From positions 1 to 32,536 of the forward strand of contig NZ_QKZK01000037.1 of assembly GCF_003254275.1 (NCBI RefSeq): a stretch of DNA of 32,536 nucleotides, in the 5' to 3' direction. Source of the stretch: Breznakibacter xylanolyticus. Lineage in GTDB: Bacteria; Bacteroidota; Bacteroidia; Bacteroidales; Marinilabiliaceae. Shown in pieces: positions 16,588 through 25,658 of this stretch. Both the position numbers and the translations under genes were made by a program. Below the pieces are notes generated by a model. It made no database searches. It saw only the letters and a program-made list of their open reading frames with translations, and had not been told where the DNA came from. The number at the start of each line of letters is the position of its first letter. Within the stretch, counting starts at the first letter, position 1.

Positions 16588-16852
16588 ATCCTGCGCCATT
16601 CTCGACAAGGGGGGTGGTATCTGATGAAGCGGGGTTGATGCTTTAAGACTTAAATAAATAAACTAATGAATATCCGTGTGGGAACCTATTTGCTTTTCAT
16701 CATCAACAGAGATTCTAAAACTCGGTGAATCTCTGCGTCAACTCAGTGGTTCTCTGTGTAATTTAATGTTTCATAGAGGAAGAACCAGAAGACTCAGAGA
16801 GCCACGGAGCAGAATAAGCATTTTTACGATTATTCATTAAAAAACTTCTACT
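16588..16852. other. Intergenic region with CTCTGCGTC-type words
   Basis: No gene. From about 16718 to 16808 the sequence alternates words such as CTCTGCGTCAACTCAGTGG and, further on, CAGAAGACTCAGAGAGCC, a loose inverted pair. Similar low-complexity words occur at 2494-2530. No terminator or promoter was confidently seen. Confidence 0.4.
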
Positions 16853-18280
16853 ATGAGGGCTTCGTTTTTAGTGTTGTTGTTAGCCATGACAGTGGCTTCT
16901 CTTTGGGGACAAAATCAACAAAAGCACCGACTTATTGTGCTCACCGACATTGAAGCTGATCCGGATGACACGCAGTCGTTGGTTCGGTTGCTGTTATACT
17001 CCAACGAAATTGACATCAAAGGGTTGATTGCCACCACTTCGTGCTGGCATCGAAACATGGTGAATCCTCAATCTATCAAAAAAGTGGTTCAGGGTTACGA
17101 GAAGGTGCACCACAACTTAATGTTGCATCACGCTCAGTATCCCAAGGCCGAGGCGTTGTATGCCCTCATCAAGCAAGGATTGCCCCGTTACGGCATGGCT
17201 GGTGTTGGCTCCAACAATGATTCGGAAGGTTCGGAGTGGATCATTCGGGAGTTGGAGAAGGCTGATGAACGCCCCTTGTGGATTTCGGTTTGGGGAGGTG
17301 CTAATACGTTGGCTCAGGCGCTTTATCAGCTTAAACAAACCCAAAACCCTCAAGCGTTGAAACAACTGGTGAGCCGGCTTCGCGTTTATGCTATCTCCGA
17401 TCAGGACGACAGCGGGCTATGGCTGAGAAATAACTTTCCCGATCTGTTTTACATTGTCAGTCCCGGCGATGATTATGGCAGTGCCACCTGGAGTGCCATC
17501 AATGGTTATATCAGTGGGATCGACAATCACCGAATCAGCAACACCTGGATTGCTCAACACATTCAGCAGGGACACGGCTCTCTTGGCGCCCTTTACCCCG
17601 ATGTTGCCTGGGGTGTGGAAGGCGATACCCCTGCTTTTTTGTCTCTGATTCAAAATGGCTTAAGCAATGCCGAGCATCCTGACTGGGGCGGTTGGGGCGG
17701 TCGATATGAGCTTTATCAGCCCGACTTTTCTTCTCAGAAAAAAGGGGGATCCGGCGTGCCTTTTGAACCTGAAACCCGTAAGATCTGGACGCATGCCGTG
17801 GATGCCTTTTCTCCTTATGTGTCGTATGATTATGGGCGAGCGGTCAAACCCGATACGGTTGTGTTTCGCGATAATAAGGTGTCGCTGTGGCGTTGGCGCG
17901 ATGATTTTCAAAATGATTTTGCTGCCCGGATGGATTGGTGTTGCCAGCCTTACGAGGCGGCCAACCACCACCCGCAAATAGTGTTGAGTCATCCCGATAT
18001 GATGGTGGTGAAAAGTGGACAGTGGGTTGCTCTGGATGCTTTTGAGACAACCGACCCCGATGGGGATAGTTTTAGTTTTTTGTGGTTTCATTATCCCGAG
18101 GCCGGTACTTACCATCAGCCCATTGGGGTGGAAGGCGCCAATAATGCTCACGCGGCATTCTTTATTGCCCCTAAAGTCGATAAAGATGAAACGGTTCATT
18201 TTATTTTAAAAGTTACGGATCGGGGGCAGCCCCAATTGTCGAGTTACAAAAGAGTGATTGTCACCATTCAGCCTTCGTGA
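16853..18280 (+). CDS. DUF1593 / Sde182-like nucleoside-hydrolase-fold protein
   Basis: 475 residues with a signal peptide (1-19, cut near WGQ). Residues about 25-300 form the Sde182/DUF1593 domain, related in fold to nucleoside hydrolases: LTDIEADPDDTQSLVRLL (30-47) is the Asp cluster that binds calcium in that superfamily, and WGGANTLAQAL is typical. Residues about 385-475 look like the small beta-sandwich that follows it in Sde182-type proteins (HPDMMVVKSGQWVALDAF, DPDGDSFSFLW). Proteins of this group sit in cellulose- and hemicellulose-degradation gene sets and some were reported to bind cellulose; catalytic activity is unclear. It is in a run of plus-strand glycan genes, 266 bp after GH127-2 and 76 bp before the GH5. 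Confidence 0.85.
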   Translation: MRASFLVLLLAMTVASLWGQNQQKHRLIVLTDIEADPDDTQSLVRLLLYSNEIDIKGLIATTSCWHRNMVNPQSIKKVVQGYEKVHHNLMLHHAQYPKAEALYALIKQGLPRYGMAGVGSNNDSEGSEWIIRELEKADERPLWISVWGGANTLAQALYQLKQTQNPQALKQLVSRLRVYAISDQDDSGLWLRNNFPDLFYIVSPGDDYGSATWSAINGYISGIDNHRISNTWIAQHIQQGHGSLGALYPDVAWGVEGDTPAFLSLIQNGLSNAEHPDWGGWGGRYELYQPDFSSQKKGGSGVPFEPETRKIWTHAVDAFSPYVSYDYGRAVKPDTVVFRDNKVSLWRWRDDFQNDFAARMDWCCQPYEAANHHPQIVLSHPDMMVVKSGQWVALDAFETTDPDGDSFSFLWFHYPEAGTYHQPIGVEGANNAHAAFFIAPKVDKDETVHFILKVTDRGQPQLSSYKRVIVTIQPS

Positions 18281-18355
18281 AACATCCGTCCCTGAGAAAT
18301 CTTTATCATTCTCACATCTTAGCCCAACAAGCTCAGTGTTTTTCAATCCAAATCA

Positions 18356-20092
18356 ATGAGAATCATGCAAAAAATCACAAGTTTTTTAAGTCTGTTATTC
18401 ATCCTGTTTACCATGGGATGTGACGACGAAGAGGTGGCACGTCTCACCGTGTCGGAGAGTCTCATTGAGGTGGCGCCCGAGGGAGTGGTATCCGGCTTTG
18501 TGGTCGAAACCGATGCCGGCGCCTGGGCCATCACCAACCCGGCTGCCGATTGGGTGACCCTGTCGCAGAGCAGCGGCACGCAAAGCCGGGCGCTCATTTC
18601 GTTAACCGTGGCCACTCGCAGCCTGACGCCCCGCACCGACACGCTCGTCATCCGTGCCGGCAATGCCGCGCCGGTGAATGTGGTGGTGTCGCAGGCTGCA
18701 TCCGATTTTTTGTATCAGTTGGCTGTCAACCGCGTCTCGGCCGATTTCTCCTTTCAGGGTGGTTCGCTTCCCATGACGGTGACCGGCACTGCCCCCCGTT
18801 GGACACTCACTGCCGATGCCCCCTGGGTTGAGCTGAGCCAGGGCGAAGGTGTTGCCGGCACTGCCTCAGTGAATGTAGTGGCGGCGCCCTATACCGGCTC
18901 GCAGAATCGTACCGCCCGAGTCACGCTCAGTGGCGAGGCGGCTCCTGCCTCGGTCATTGAGGTGACGCAGAGGGCTTCGTATCCCGACTATAACACATCT
19001 CCCATTGATCCCGACGCCACAGGCATGGGCAGCACGGCCACCGAACTGGCATCGAGAATAAAAATCGGCTGGAACATTGGCAACACCCTCGAGGCCATTG
19101 GTGGTGAAACGGCTTGGGGAAATCCCCTGGTGACCGAAAACCTGATTAAGCTGGTTAAGCAAAACGGCTTCAATGCCATTCGCATTCCTTGCTCGTGGAA
19201 CCAGTATCTCGAGAGCAATGCCACGGCCAAAATTAAAGAGTCGTGGCTCAACCGAGTCAAACAGGTGGTGCAATGGTGTGTCGACAATGATGTGTATGTG
19301 ATTCTCAACATCCATTGGGATGGGGGCTGGCTCGAAAATCATTGTACCCCCGACAAGCAGTTTGAGAACAACGCCAAGCAAAAAGCACTGTGGACGCAAA
19401 TTGCCACCCACCTGCGCGATTTTGACGAGCGGCTGATATTTGCCGGCACTAACGAACCCAATGTCGAAAATGCGACCCAGATGGCCGTGCTGCAAACTTA
19501 CCTGCAAACTTTTGTAGATGCCGTGCGTGCCACCGGAGGACGCAACTACTACCGCACGCTGGTGGTGCAGGGACCTTCGACCGATGTGGAGATGACTCAA
19601 AAATTGATGACCGCCATGCCCACCGATGTAGTGCCCAACCGCATGATGGCCGAGATACATTATTACACCCCTTTTCAGTATTGTTTGATGAGCGAAGATG
19701 CCAGCTGGGGCAAGATGTTTTACTATTGGGGCAAGGATTACCATTCGGCCACCGATGCCGGCCGCAACGCCAGTTGGGGTGAGGAAGCCCGGTTGGAGGA
19801 GCTCATGGGCATGATGAAACAGCAGTTTGTCGATAAGGGCATCCCCGTGATCATGGGCGAATATGCCGTCATCCGCCGCACCAATTTAACGGGCGACAAC
19901 CTGAAACTGCATCTGGCCTCCCGCGCTTACTATCTCAAATATCTCACTCAAAAAGCCAAAGCCAACGGGCTGCTGCCGTTTTATTGGGATGCCGGCAACA
20001 TGGATGCCAATGCTTCGGCCTTGTTCAATCGGAAAAATAACACGGTGTTCGATCAGGTGGCGCTCGATGCCATCATGGAAGGAGCGAAATAG
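18356..20092 (+). CDS. BACON-BACON-GH5 endo-beta-glucanase, lipoprotein
   Basis: Surface endo-glycanase of 578 residues. A lipoprotein signal ends at Cys22 (FTMGC); two BACON domains follow (about 28-114 and 122-206, with the typical WVTLSQSSG and WVELSQGEG ends), then GH5 (about 225-570). GH5 signatures: GWNIGNTLEAIGGETAWGNP (from 238), IPCSW, ILNIHWDGGW, acid/base Glu367 in AGTNEPN, and nucleophile Glu502 in VIMGEYA. The GETAWGNP form resembles subfamilies 4 and 2, so cellulose, xyloglucan or mixed-linkage glucan are candidates. The start could be the ATG at 18356 or the in-frame ATG at 18365 (MQKITSF); the latter looks like a standard signal peptide. BACON domains usually act as spacers at the surface rather than binding glycan. 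Confidence 0.93.
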   Translation: MRIMQKITSFLSLLFILFTMGCDDEEVARLTVSESLIEVAPEGVVSGFVVETDAGAWAITNPAADWVTLSQSSGTQSRALISLTVATRSLTPRTDTLVIRAGNAAPVNVVVSQAASDFLYQLAVNRVSADFSFQGGSLPMTVTGTAPRWTLTADAPWVELSQGEGVAGTASVNVVAAPYTGSQNRTARVTLSGEAAPASVIEVTQRASYPDYNTSPIDPDATGMGSTATELASRIKIGWNIGNTLEAIGGETAWGNPLVTENLIKLVKQNGFNAIRIPCSWNQYLESNATAKIKESWLNRVKQVVQWCVDNDVYVILNIHWDGGWLENHCTPDKQFENNAKQKALWTQIATHLRDFDERLIFAGTNEPNVENATQMAVLQTYLQTFVDAVRATGGRNYYRTLVVQGPSTDVEMTQKLMTAMPTDVVPNRMMAEIHYYTPFQYCLMSEDASWGKMFYYWGKDYHSATDAGRNASWGEEARLEELMGMMKQQFVDKGIPVIMGEYAVIRRTNLTGDNLKLHLASRAYYLKYLTQKAKANGLLPFYWDAGNMDANASALFNRKNNTVFDQVALDAIMEGAK

Positions 20093-20108
20093 AAGATGCC
20101 CCTCCCGG

Positions 20109-20332
20109 CCTCCCCGAAGGGGAGGAGTGGGAAGAATGCAAAACTATAAGAGTGAAAGTGGCAAAGTGGCAAAGTGGCAAAGTAGCAAAGTGGCAAAGTA
20201 ACAAAGCAGGAGAGTGCAAAAGTACGATAGTAAAAGAGTGTAGAAGTGTAAGAGTTTAGAAGTGTAAAAGGAAGACTGAAAGAGTAATTAAAGACGAAAT
20301 ATTCCATAGTCCCCCTTTGGGGGATTAGGGGG
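20109..20332 (+). repeat. Dispersed repeat, copy 2, with octad array
   Basis: Between the GH5 and GH39 genes. Parts in order: hairpin CCTCCCC-GAA-GGGGAGG (20109-20125); six consecutive 8-mers of AGTGGCAA type (20157-20204); looser AGAAGTGTA-like units; the core GACTGAAAGAGTAATTAAAG (starting 20274); and a 24-bp C/G hairpin segment, CCCCC-TTT-GGGGG plus GATTAGGGGG (20309-20332), 15 bp before the GH39 start codon. Copies at 14237-14400 (inverted) and 2377-2551 (partial) share core and ends. It is noncoding. Confidence 0.75.
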
Positions 20333-20347
20333 CTTAATACATCAACC

Positions 20348-21946
20348 ATGAAAAAACACACCATTTTATTCACCTTGGCGACGCTGCTCATCGGCAGTCC
20401 TGTCATTTATTCGCAAAGTAAATCCAAGGCGAAAGTTCAGTCATCTGTGCGCACCATCTCTGTCGATTTTCAAAACGAGAAAGGGGCCATGAACCCCATG
20501 TTTAAGGAGTGCATAGGTGCCGGGCGCGCCAATGAGGGCCTCCGTGCCGACTGGCAACAGCAACTGCGTGAGGCCAAGGCCGAGTGCGACTTCCAATACA
20601 TCCGCATGCACGGCCTGTTTACCGACGACATGGCCGTGTACAAAGAGGATCGCAACGGCAACCCCGAGTACAACTTCATGTATGTCGATGCCCTGTTCGA
20701 CTACATGCTCGAAATTGGCATCAAACCGTTTGTCGAGCTGGGCTTTATGCCAAACGCACTGGCCAGCGGCCCCGAAACCATCTTCTGGTGGCGAGGCAAT
20801 GTGACCCCTCCCAAAGATTACGACAAGTGGGAGGCGCTCATTTACAACCTGTTGTTGCATTTCACCGAACGTTATGGCACCGATGAGGTGAAGACGTGGT
20901 ATTTTGAGGTGTGGAACGAGCCCAACCTCACCCCTGGCTTTTGGACGGGCACGCAGCAGGAGTATTTCAAGCTGTACCAATATGCCGCCAGGGGCGTGAA
21001 ACGGGTGAACGATGCCTACCGCGTGGGCGGCCCTGCCACGGCCGGCGCTGCCTGGGAACCCGAGATGATCGACTTCTGCGTAAAAAACGATGTGCCCATC
21101 GACTTCATCAGCACTCATTCGTATGGTGTGGATGTGGGCTATTTGGATGAGTTCGGCCAGGCCGGGACCCGCCTGAGCAAAAACAAATGGAGCGTGAGTG
21201 GCGATGTGATTCAGTCGCGCAAGGAGATTGCCGAGTCGGTGAAGCCCAATCTGGAACTGCATTACACCGAGTGGAGCTCGTCGTACACCCCGGCCGACCC
21301 CATGCACGACAGTTACCATCAGGCGGCTTACATTCTCGAAAAAATCAAACAAGTTGGCCATGCGGCCAACTCCATGTCGTATTGGGTGTTTACCGACATC
21401 TTTGAAGAGGCCGGGCCGCGTTTCACCCCCTTTCACGGCGGCTTTGGGTTGATGACCATTCAGGGCATCAAAAAACCGGCCTACCATGCCTATGCCTTGA
21501 TGAATCAACTGGGCGGCATCGAGCTGGCCAATGCCGACAGCGCTTCGTGGGTGTGCAAAAGCAGCAACGGCGACATGCAGGTGTTGCTGTGGGATTTCAC
21601 TTACACCCTGCCCGACGATGTGAACAACCAGCAATATTACATCCGCGACCTGCCCGCCAAAAGCAAAGGACGGGTGACCCTCGACCTGAAGGGCATCCCC
21701 TCCGGCACTTATCATCTCGATACCTATAAAATCGGCTACGGCATCAACGACCCATACAAGCTTTATGCGCAAATGGGGCGCCCCTCACAGCTCAACCGTC
21801 AGCAGGTGGCGTTCCTCAAGCGTCAAAGCACCGGCCTGCCCGTTGCCTCCGAAATGGTCACCATTGCTGCCGATGGTCTGCTCAAACGCGACCTCCCGCT
21901 CAACGAAAATGATGTGGTGATGGTGATGTTGAGAAAGATGAAGTAA
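20348..21946 (+). CDS. GH39 beta-xylosidase-like enzyme
   Basis: Predicted retaining exo-enzyme that removes xylose (or a related pentose or uronate) from xylan-like oligosaccharides in the periplasm. The 532 residues start with a signal peptide (1-22, cut near VIYSQ). The TIM barrel shows acid/base Glu191 in YFEVWNEPNLTPGFW and nucleophile Glu308 in LHYTEWSSSYTP, both at positions usual for GH39, and a C-terminal beta-sandwich from about 420. THSYG (256-260) is also a GH39 block. It lies downstream of the GH5 gene behind repeat copy 2, so it may have its own promoter. GH43 follows 192 bp later and should use the same pentose-rich substrates. Specificity beyond the family is not readable. Confidence 0.9.
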   Translation: MKKHTILFTLATLLIGSPVIYSQSKSKAKVQSSVRTISVDFQNEKGAMNPMFKECIGAGRANEGLRADWQQQLREAKAECDFQYIRMHGLFTDDMAVYKEDRNGNPEYNFMYVDALFDYMLEIGIKPFVELGFMPNALASGPETIFWWRGNVTPPKDYDKWEALIYNLLLHFTERYGTDEVKTWYFEVWNEPNLTPGFWTGTQQEYFKLYQYAARGVKRVNDAYRVGGPATAGAAWEPEMIDFCVKNDVPIDFISTHSYGVDVGYLDEFGQAGTRLSKNKWSVSGDVIQSRKEIAESVKPNLELHYTEWSSSYTPADPMHDSYHQAAYILEKIKQVGHAANSMSYWVFTDIFEEAGPRFTPFHGGFGLMTIQGIKKPAYHAYALMNQLGGIELANADSASWVCKSSNGDMQVLLWDFTYTLPDDVNNQQYYIRDLPAKSKGRVTLDLKGIPSGTYHLDTYKIGYGINDPYKLYAQMGRPSQLNRQQVAFLKRQSTGLPVASEMVTIAADGLLKRDLPLNENDVVMVMLRKMK

Positions 21947-21990
21947 GATGCTGCTCGTTGATGCGGCACCGATCCAAACAACAAATAATT

Positions 21991-22035
21991 AACGCCCCTC
22001 CCGACACTTCCCAAAAGGGGAGACCGGGAAGGGCA
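21991..22035. repeat. REP-like hairpin between GH39 and GH43
   Basis: An imperfect hairpin of the CCCCTCCCG...CGGGAAGGGG type, close in form to the GC hairpin at 20101-20130. The remaining DNA to 22138 shows no gene or confident promoter. Confidence 0.45.
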
Positions 22036-22138
22036 CCTTTCTTCAATTATGAAACGAGCCATGATTAAGCCTCTTCACACACAGGAGTATGACTATTGGC
22101 GAGTTCCTTATGGCCATTGAAAAACAAATTATAGACAC

Positions 22139-23632
22139 ATGAAATTCATTTACACTCTTCTCACGTTGGGTGTTCTGTTGGGGTGTCAACAACCTCAAAG
22201 CACCCAAGGACAAGCATCCTTCATCAATCCCCTGTTCGCGGGCGATTACCCCGACCCGAGCATGCTGCGCGATGGAAACGATTATTACATCGTGCATTCA
22301 TCGTTCGAGTATTATCCCGGCCTCACCATTTGGCACTCCACCGACATGGTGAATTGGAAACCCATTGCCAATGCACTGCACCAATACGTGGGCTCGGTGT
22401 GGGCGCCCGATTTGGTGAAGCACAACAGCAAATACTTCATTTACTTTCCGGTGAGCAACACCAACTATGTGGTGTGGGCCGACAAGATGGAAGGGCCCTG
22501 GAGCGATCCCATTGACCTTAAGGTGGGCAACATCGACCCCGGCCACGTGGCCGACGAGCAGGGCAACTGTTACCTCTATTTCAGCAATGGTGGTTACGTG
22601 CCCCTGAGCCCCGACGGGCTGAGCGTGACGGGCGAGCTGCGCCATGCCTACGATGGTTGGCCCATCCCTCGCGACTGGCAAATTGAGTGCTTTTGCATGG
22701 AAGGCCCCAAGCTGATGAAGCGCGGCGACTATTACTACCTCACCGTGGCCCAAGGGGGAACCGCCGGTCCTGCAACGGGGCACATGGTGATTTCGGCACG
22801 ATCCAAATCACCCCTTGGCCCTTGGGAGAACTCGCCCCACAATCCCATCATCCGCACCAAAGATGCATCGGAAAGGTGGTGTTCGGTAGGTCATGGCACC
22901 GTGCTCGATGATGCCGCCGGTAACTGGTGGATGGTGTTGCACGGCTACGAAAACGGCCATTACAACATGGGTCGCCAAACGCTCATGCTGCCCGTGGAAT
23001 GGACGGCCGATGGCTGGTACAAAATCCCCGCATCGGCCTCGCTCGAAAAAACGGTGGCGGCGTCACTTTCCGCATCCACCGCAGAGCCTTTCTCTCTCAA
23101 TGATGCCTTCACCGGCGCATCGCTCAGTCCCCATTGGAAATTCTTTGGCGAATACAACCCCGCGCGTTTCGAGATGTGCGGCAGCGGCATCACCATCAAA
23201 GGGCAAGGCGGTTCGGTGGCCGACTGTTCACCGTTGCTCTGCATGCCCGTCAACCATTCGTACACCGCGCAGGTGGAGTTGCAAATTGCCGACAATGCAA
23301 TGGGTGGTTTGGTTCTGTTCTACAACCAGCAAGCCGCATCGGGCATTTTGGCCGATAGCCAAAACATCCTCACCAACATACGCGGCTGGCAGTTTGTGAC
23401 TCAAGCCAACCAAATTGACCGCCACGTGTGGTTGCGCATCAAAAAAACAGGTCAGGTGGTGGATATGTATTACAGCACCGATGGCCAAAAATGGGAGAAA
23501 ACCGAAAATTCGTTGGAGGTGTCGGGATTCCACCATAACGTGCTGGGCGGTTTCATGGGCATGCGCATTGGGTTGGCGGCCATTGGCGATGGCGATGTGA
23601 CGTTTCGGGATTTTAGGTATTGGGGGGAATGA
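22139..23632 (+). CDS. GH43 beta-xylosidase/alpha-arabinofuranosidase, lipoprotein
   Basis: Inverting pentosidase of 497 residues. Lipoprotein signal with Cys16 (GVLLGC). The five-bladed propeller (about 28-310) contains the three catalytic carboxylates: base Asp39 in GDYPDPSML, pKa-modulating Asp133 in NIDPGHV and acid Glu188 in FCMEGPKL. Residues about 325-497 form a lectin-like beta-sandwich of the kind found at the C-terminus of GH43 xylosidases (ADCSPLL, GGLVLFYN, RGWQF). It is the last of the plus-strand glycan genes. Together with GH39, GH5, GH11 and GH127 it suggests stepwise degradation of arabinoxylan or pectic arabinan side chains. No SusC/SusD transporter accompanies it. Confidence 0.92.
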   Translation: MKFIYTLLTLGVLLGCQQPQSTQGQASFINPLFAGDYPDPSMLRDGNDYYIVHSSFEYYPGLTIWHSTDMVNWKPIANALHQYVGSVWAPDLVKHNSKYFIYFPVSNTNYVVWADKMEGPWSDPIDLKVGNIDPGHVADEQGNCYLYFSNGGYVPLSPDGLSVTGELRHAYDGWPIPRDWQIECFCMEGPKLMKRGDYYYLTVAQGGTAGPATGHMVISARSKSPLGPWENSPHNPIIRTKDASERWCSVGHGTVLDDAAGNWWMVLHGYENGHYNMGRQTLMLPVEWTADGWYKIPASASLEKTVAASLSASTAEPFSLNDAFTGASLSPHWKFFGEYNPARFEMCGSGITIKGQGGSVADCSPLLCMPVNHSYTAQVELQIADNAMGGLVLFYNQQAASGILADSQNILTNIRGWQFVTQANQIDRHVWLRIKKTGQVVDMYYSTDGQKWEKTENSLEVSGFHHNVLGGFMGMRIGLAAIGDGDVTFRDFRYWGE

Positions 23633-23769
23633 GAAAGGATGGCCACAGAGTTTTATTTCGATTTGTTATGTAATTCTGATGAAGCTATACCCCGTGTTCA
23701 AATAAGAGTCAGATAACTCAAGTGATTTATATGGTAGAAATGCAGTAGTTGATGAAAAATCTCCGGTGC

Positions 23770-24663
23770 TCAATTCATGTGCCTGAATTCGTTGGGCGAA
23801 AGGCCCGTGTTTTTCTTGAACATGCGGGTGAAATGTTGCGGGTGCTTAAAGCCCAATTCGTAGGCCACTTCGCTGATGGATTTGCCGGGAATGTACATTT
23901 TTTCTTTAGCCGCTTCAATCATTTTTAGCTGAATGTGTTCCTGTGCCGACTTGCCGGTCTCTCTTTTTAGTAAATCGCCCAGGTAGTTGGCCGAGATAAA
24001 GAGCTTGTCGGCACAGTAACGCACCGATGGCAGCCCCATGTCGATGGCCTGGGATGAGGCGAAATAATCGTCCACCACCTTTTCGAAACGCGCCAGCAAA
24101 TCCTTGTTCACCGGGTTGCGGGTGATGAACTGCCGGTCGTAAAAGCGCTTGCAATAGTTGAGCAACAGCTCGATGTACGACACGATGAGCGTTTTGCTGT
24201 GCGCATCGATGGCGTGTTGCAGTTCGAAGCTGATTTTATCGAAGCAGTCGTTGATGATGGCTCTTTCGCGCAAGGAGAGGTGCAACGCCTCGTTCACCTC
24301 GTACGAGAAAAAGGTGTATTCCTTCAGGTTGCGCCCCAAGGCAGTGCCGTGAACCAGGTCGGGGTGGAAAACGAGCGCCTGCCCGATGCCCTTTTGTGGT
24401 GTTGGGCTCTCAACGCCGTACACCTGGCCGGGGGCAATGAATACCATGGTGCCCTCCTCGTAGTCGTAGGTGCCGCCCCCATAGGTCATGTTGCCGCACA
24501 TCGACTCCTTTAAAAAGATGGCATACAAGCCCAATTGCCGCCTGAAAAAGCAAAAAGGCTCGGTCTTGGCAAAATCGATCACGCTCACCAGCGGGTGAAG
24601 CGTTTCCTGTCCCACCAAATGGTTGTACTCGGTCACGGTGTTGATGCGGGTGATGTCGGCCAT
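23770..24663 (-). CDS. Soluble cupin-AraC family regulator
   Basis: Cytoplasmic transcription regulator of 297 residues. The N-terminal half has cupin/AraC-binding character (about 20-110, with GTYDYEEGTMVFIAPGQVY), then an alpha-helical linker, and an HTH_18 domain (about 212-295) with SISEVAYELGFKHPQHFTRMFKKNTGLSPNEF-type motifs in the last 40 residues. Unlike the two regulators at 8026 and 13111 it has no membrane segments. It diverges from the Crp-like gene at 24987. The shared 324-bp gap holds the two GTRATNNGGGTA sites (24824-24856), and the same pair occurs before the alcohol dehydrogenase at 28497, so that gene is probably in its regulon. A minus-strand TAAATTTG (24775-24782) is a -7 candidate for it. 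The inducer is unknown; neighbours suggest an aldehyde, quinone or phenolic. Confidence 0.9.
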   Translation of the reverse strand: MADITRINTVTEYNHLVGQETLHPLVSVIDFAKTEPFCFFRRQLGLYAIFLKESMCGNMTYGGGTYDYEEGTMVFIAPGQVYGVESPTPQKGIGQALVFHPDLVHGTALGRNLKEYTFFSYEVNEALHLSLRERAIINDCFDKISFELQHAIDAHSKTLIVSYIELLLNYCKRFYDRQFITRNPVNKDLLARFEKVVDDYFASSQAIDMGLPSVRYCADKLFISANYLGDLLKRETGKSAQEHIQLKMIEAAKEKMYIPGKSISEVAYELGFKHPQHFTRMFKKNTGLSPNEFRHMN

Positions 24664-24823
24664 TTTTGACGTTTCTTATTGGAGTATGTAGGTATCAAGA
24701 TGCAAGAATCAAGTCTATAATTTATATAGGATGCTTTCGTTTTAACACCGAATACTTGTCCTTCATCTTTATGACAAATTTAAGCAACTATTTGCAGGGT
24801 GGTGAGGACGAAATTGCAAAACG

Positions 24824-24856
24824 GTGATTTGGGTAGGAGAAACCGTAATCGGGGTA
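24824..24856. promoter_or_regulatory. Paired operator GTRATNNGGGTA, 21-bp spacing (site 1)
   Basis: GTGATTTGGGTA (24824-24835) and GTAATCGGGGTA (24845-24856) are direct repeats 21 bp apart in the divergent region between the AraC and Crp genes. The pair at 28387-28419 has the same motif and spacing. This geometry is typical of AraC-family half-sites. Confidence 0.6.
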
Positions 24857-24934
24857 AATCGTCACATCTGACCGTATCCGGTTGGCCATTGGCGGAACCA
24901 GCTTGAGGATTTCTGAAATTACAGTAACATGGCG

Positions 24935-24966
24935 TTGAGAATAAATCACACGATGGCTTATATTTG
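24935..24966 (+). promoter_or_regulatory. Promoter of the Crp-like gene
   Basis: TATATTTG (24959-24966) fits the Bacteroidota -7 consensus TAnnTTTG exactly, with TTG at 24935-24937, 21 bp upstream, as a -33 element. The start codon follows 20 bp downstream, so the leader is very short. Confidence 0.55.
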
Positions 24967-24986
24967 TATGGAATGAAGTCCTGAAA

Positions 24987-25562
24987 ATGAGCGAACCCAA
25001 CAAGCTTCTCTACTATTTTAAAAAATGGACCGACCTTACTGAGGCCGAAGAAGCCATCATCATGTCGGTATTTGAGTCGGTGGTCATCAAAAAAAAGAAT
25101 GAGATGCTGGTGGCGGGGCAGGTTTGCAGCCATCTGTATTTTATCACAAAGGGTTGTTTGCGTTCATACTACATTGACACGAAAGGTACCGAGCACATAT
25201 ACCAAATTCGGATGGACAACAACTGGATCAGCGACCTGGAGAGTTTCTTTTCCCAAAAACCGTCGAAATATCACATCGAAACGCTTGAAGATTCGCACTT
25301 GCTTTGCATTACACACGAGCGCATGGAGCAACTGCTGGTTGAGGTGCCCCGGCTCGAAAGGTATTTCCGCATCCTGTTCCAAAAAGCCTATGTGAATGCG
25401 CTGAACCGCCTCAACGCCACCATGTGGAAAACGGCCATAGACCGCTACAACGACATGATTCAGGAGCATCCCGAAGTGTTTCAGCGCGTACCATTGGTTT
25501 ACATTGCATCGTACCTGGGCATCACACCCGAAAGCCTGAGCCGCATCAGAAGGCAGAAATAA
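24987..25562 (+). CDS. Crp/Fnr-family regulator
   Basis: 191 residues with a cyclic-nucleotide-binding-like beta-barrel (about 20-115, FITKGCLRSYYIDTKGTEHIYQI) and a C-terminal winged HTH (about 165-188: YIASYLGITPESLSRIR). The barrel lacks the clear RxA phosphate-binding signature and there is no N-terminal cysteine cluster, so neither cAMP nor an Fe-S sensor is indicated. Proteins like this are common in Bacteroidota next to redox genes. The extradiol dioxygenase gene follows after 96 bp and could be its target. The second Crp-like protein at 27661 ends in a very similar YIASFLGITPISLSRIRNRK motif, showing the two are related. Confidence 0.88.
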   Translation: MSEPNKLLYYFKKWTDLTEAEEAIIMSVFESVVIKKKNEMLVAGQVCSHLYFITKGCLRSYYIDTKGTEHIYQIRMDNNWISDLESFFSQKPSKYHIETLEDSHLLCITHERMEQLLVEVPRLERYFRILFQKAYVNALNRLNATMWKTAIDRYNDMIQEHPEVFQRVPLVYIASYLGITPESLSRIRRQK

Positions 25563-25627
25563 ACGCCTCGTCCGAAGGCAACCCTATTTCTTACCATAGG
25601 TTAAGTGTGCGGGGGCATGGTTTCATC

Positions 25628-25635
25628 TATTTTTG
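25628..25635 (+). promoter_or_regulatory. -7 element of the dioxygenase gene
   Basis: TATTTTTG matches TAnnTTTG 23 bp before the start codon of the dioxygenase gene; a TTAAG at 25602-25606 is a weak -33 candidate. This suggests the gene can be transcribed separately from the Crp-like gene. Confidence 0.4.
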
Positions 25636-25658
25636 TTATGTGAGAAACAAATGCAACA

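Noticed and set aside
18866-19744. 292-codon open frame on the minus strand
   Set aside because: Antisense shadow of the GH5 gene.
20441-21772. 443-codon open frame on the minus strand
   Set aside because: Antisense shadow of the GH39 gene, whose catalytic motifs are intact on the plus strand.
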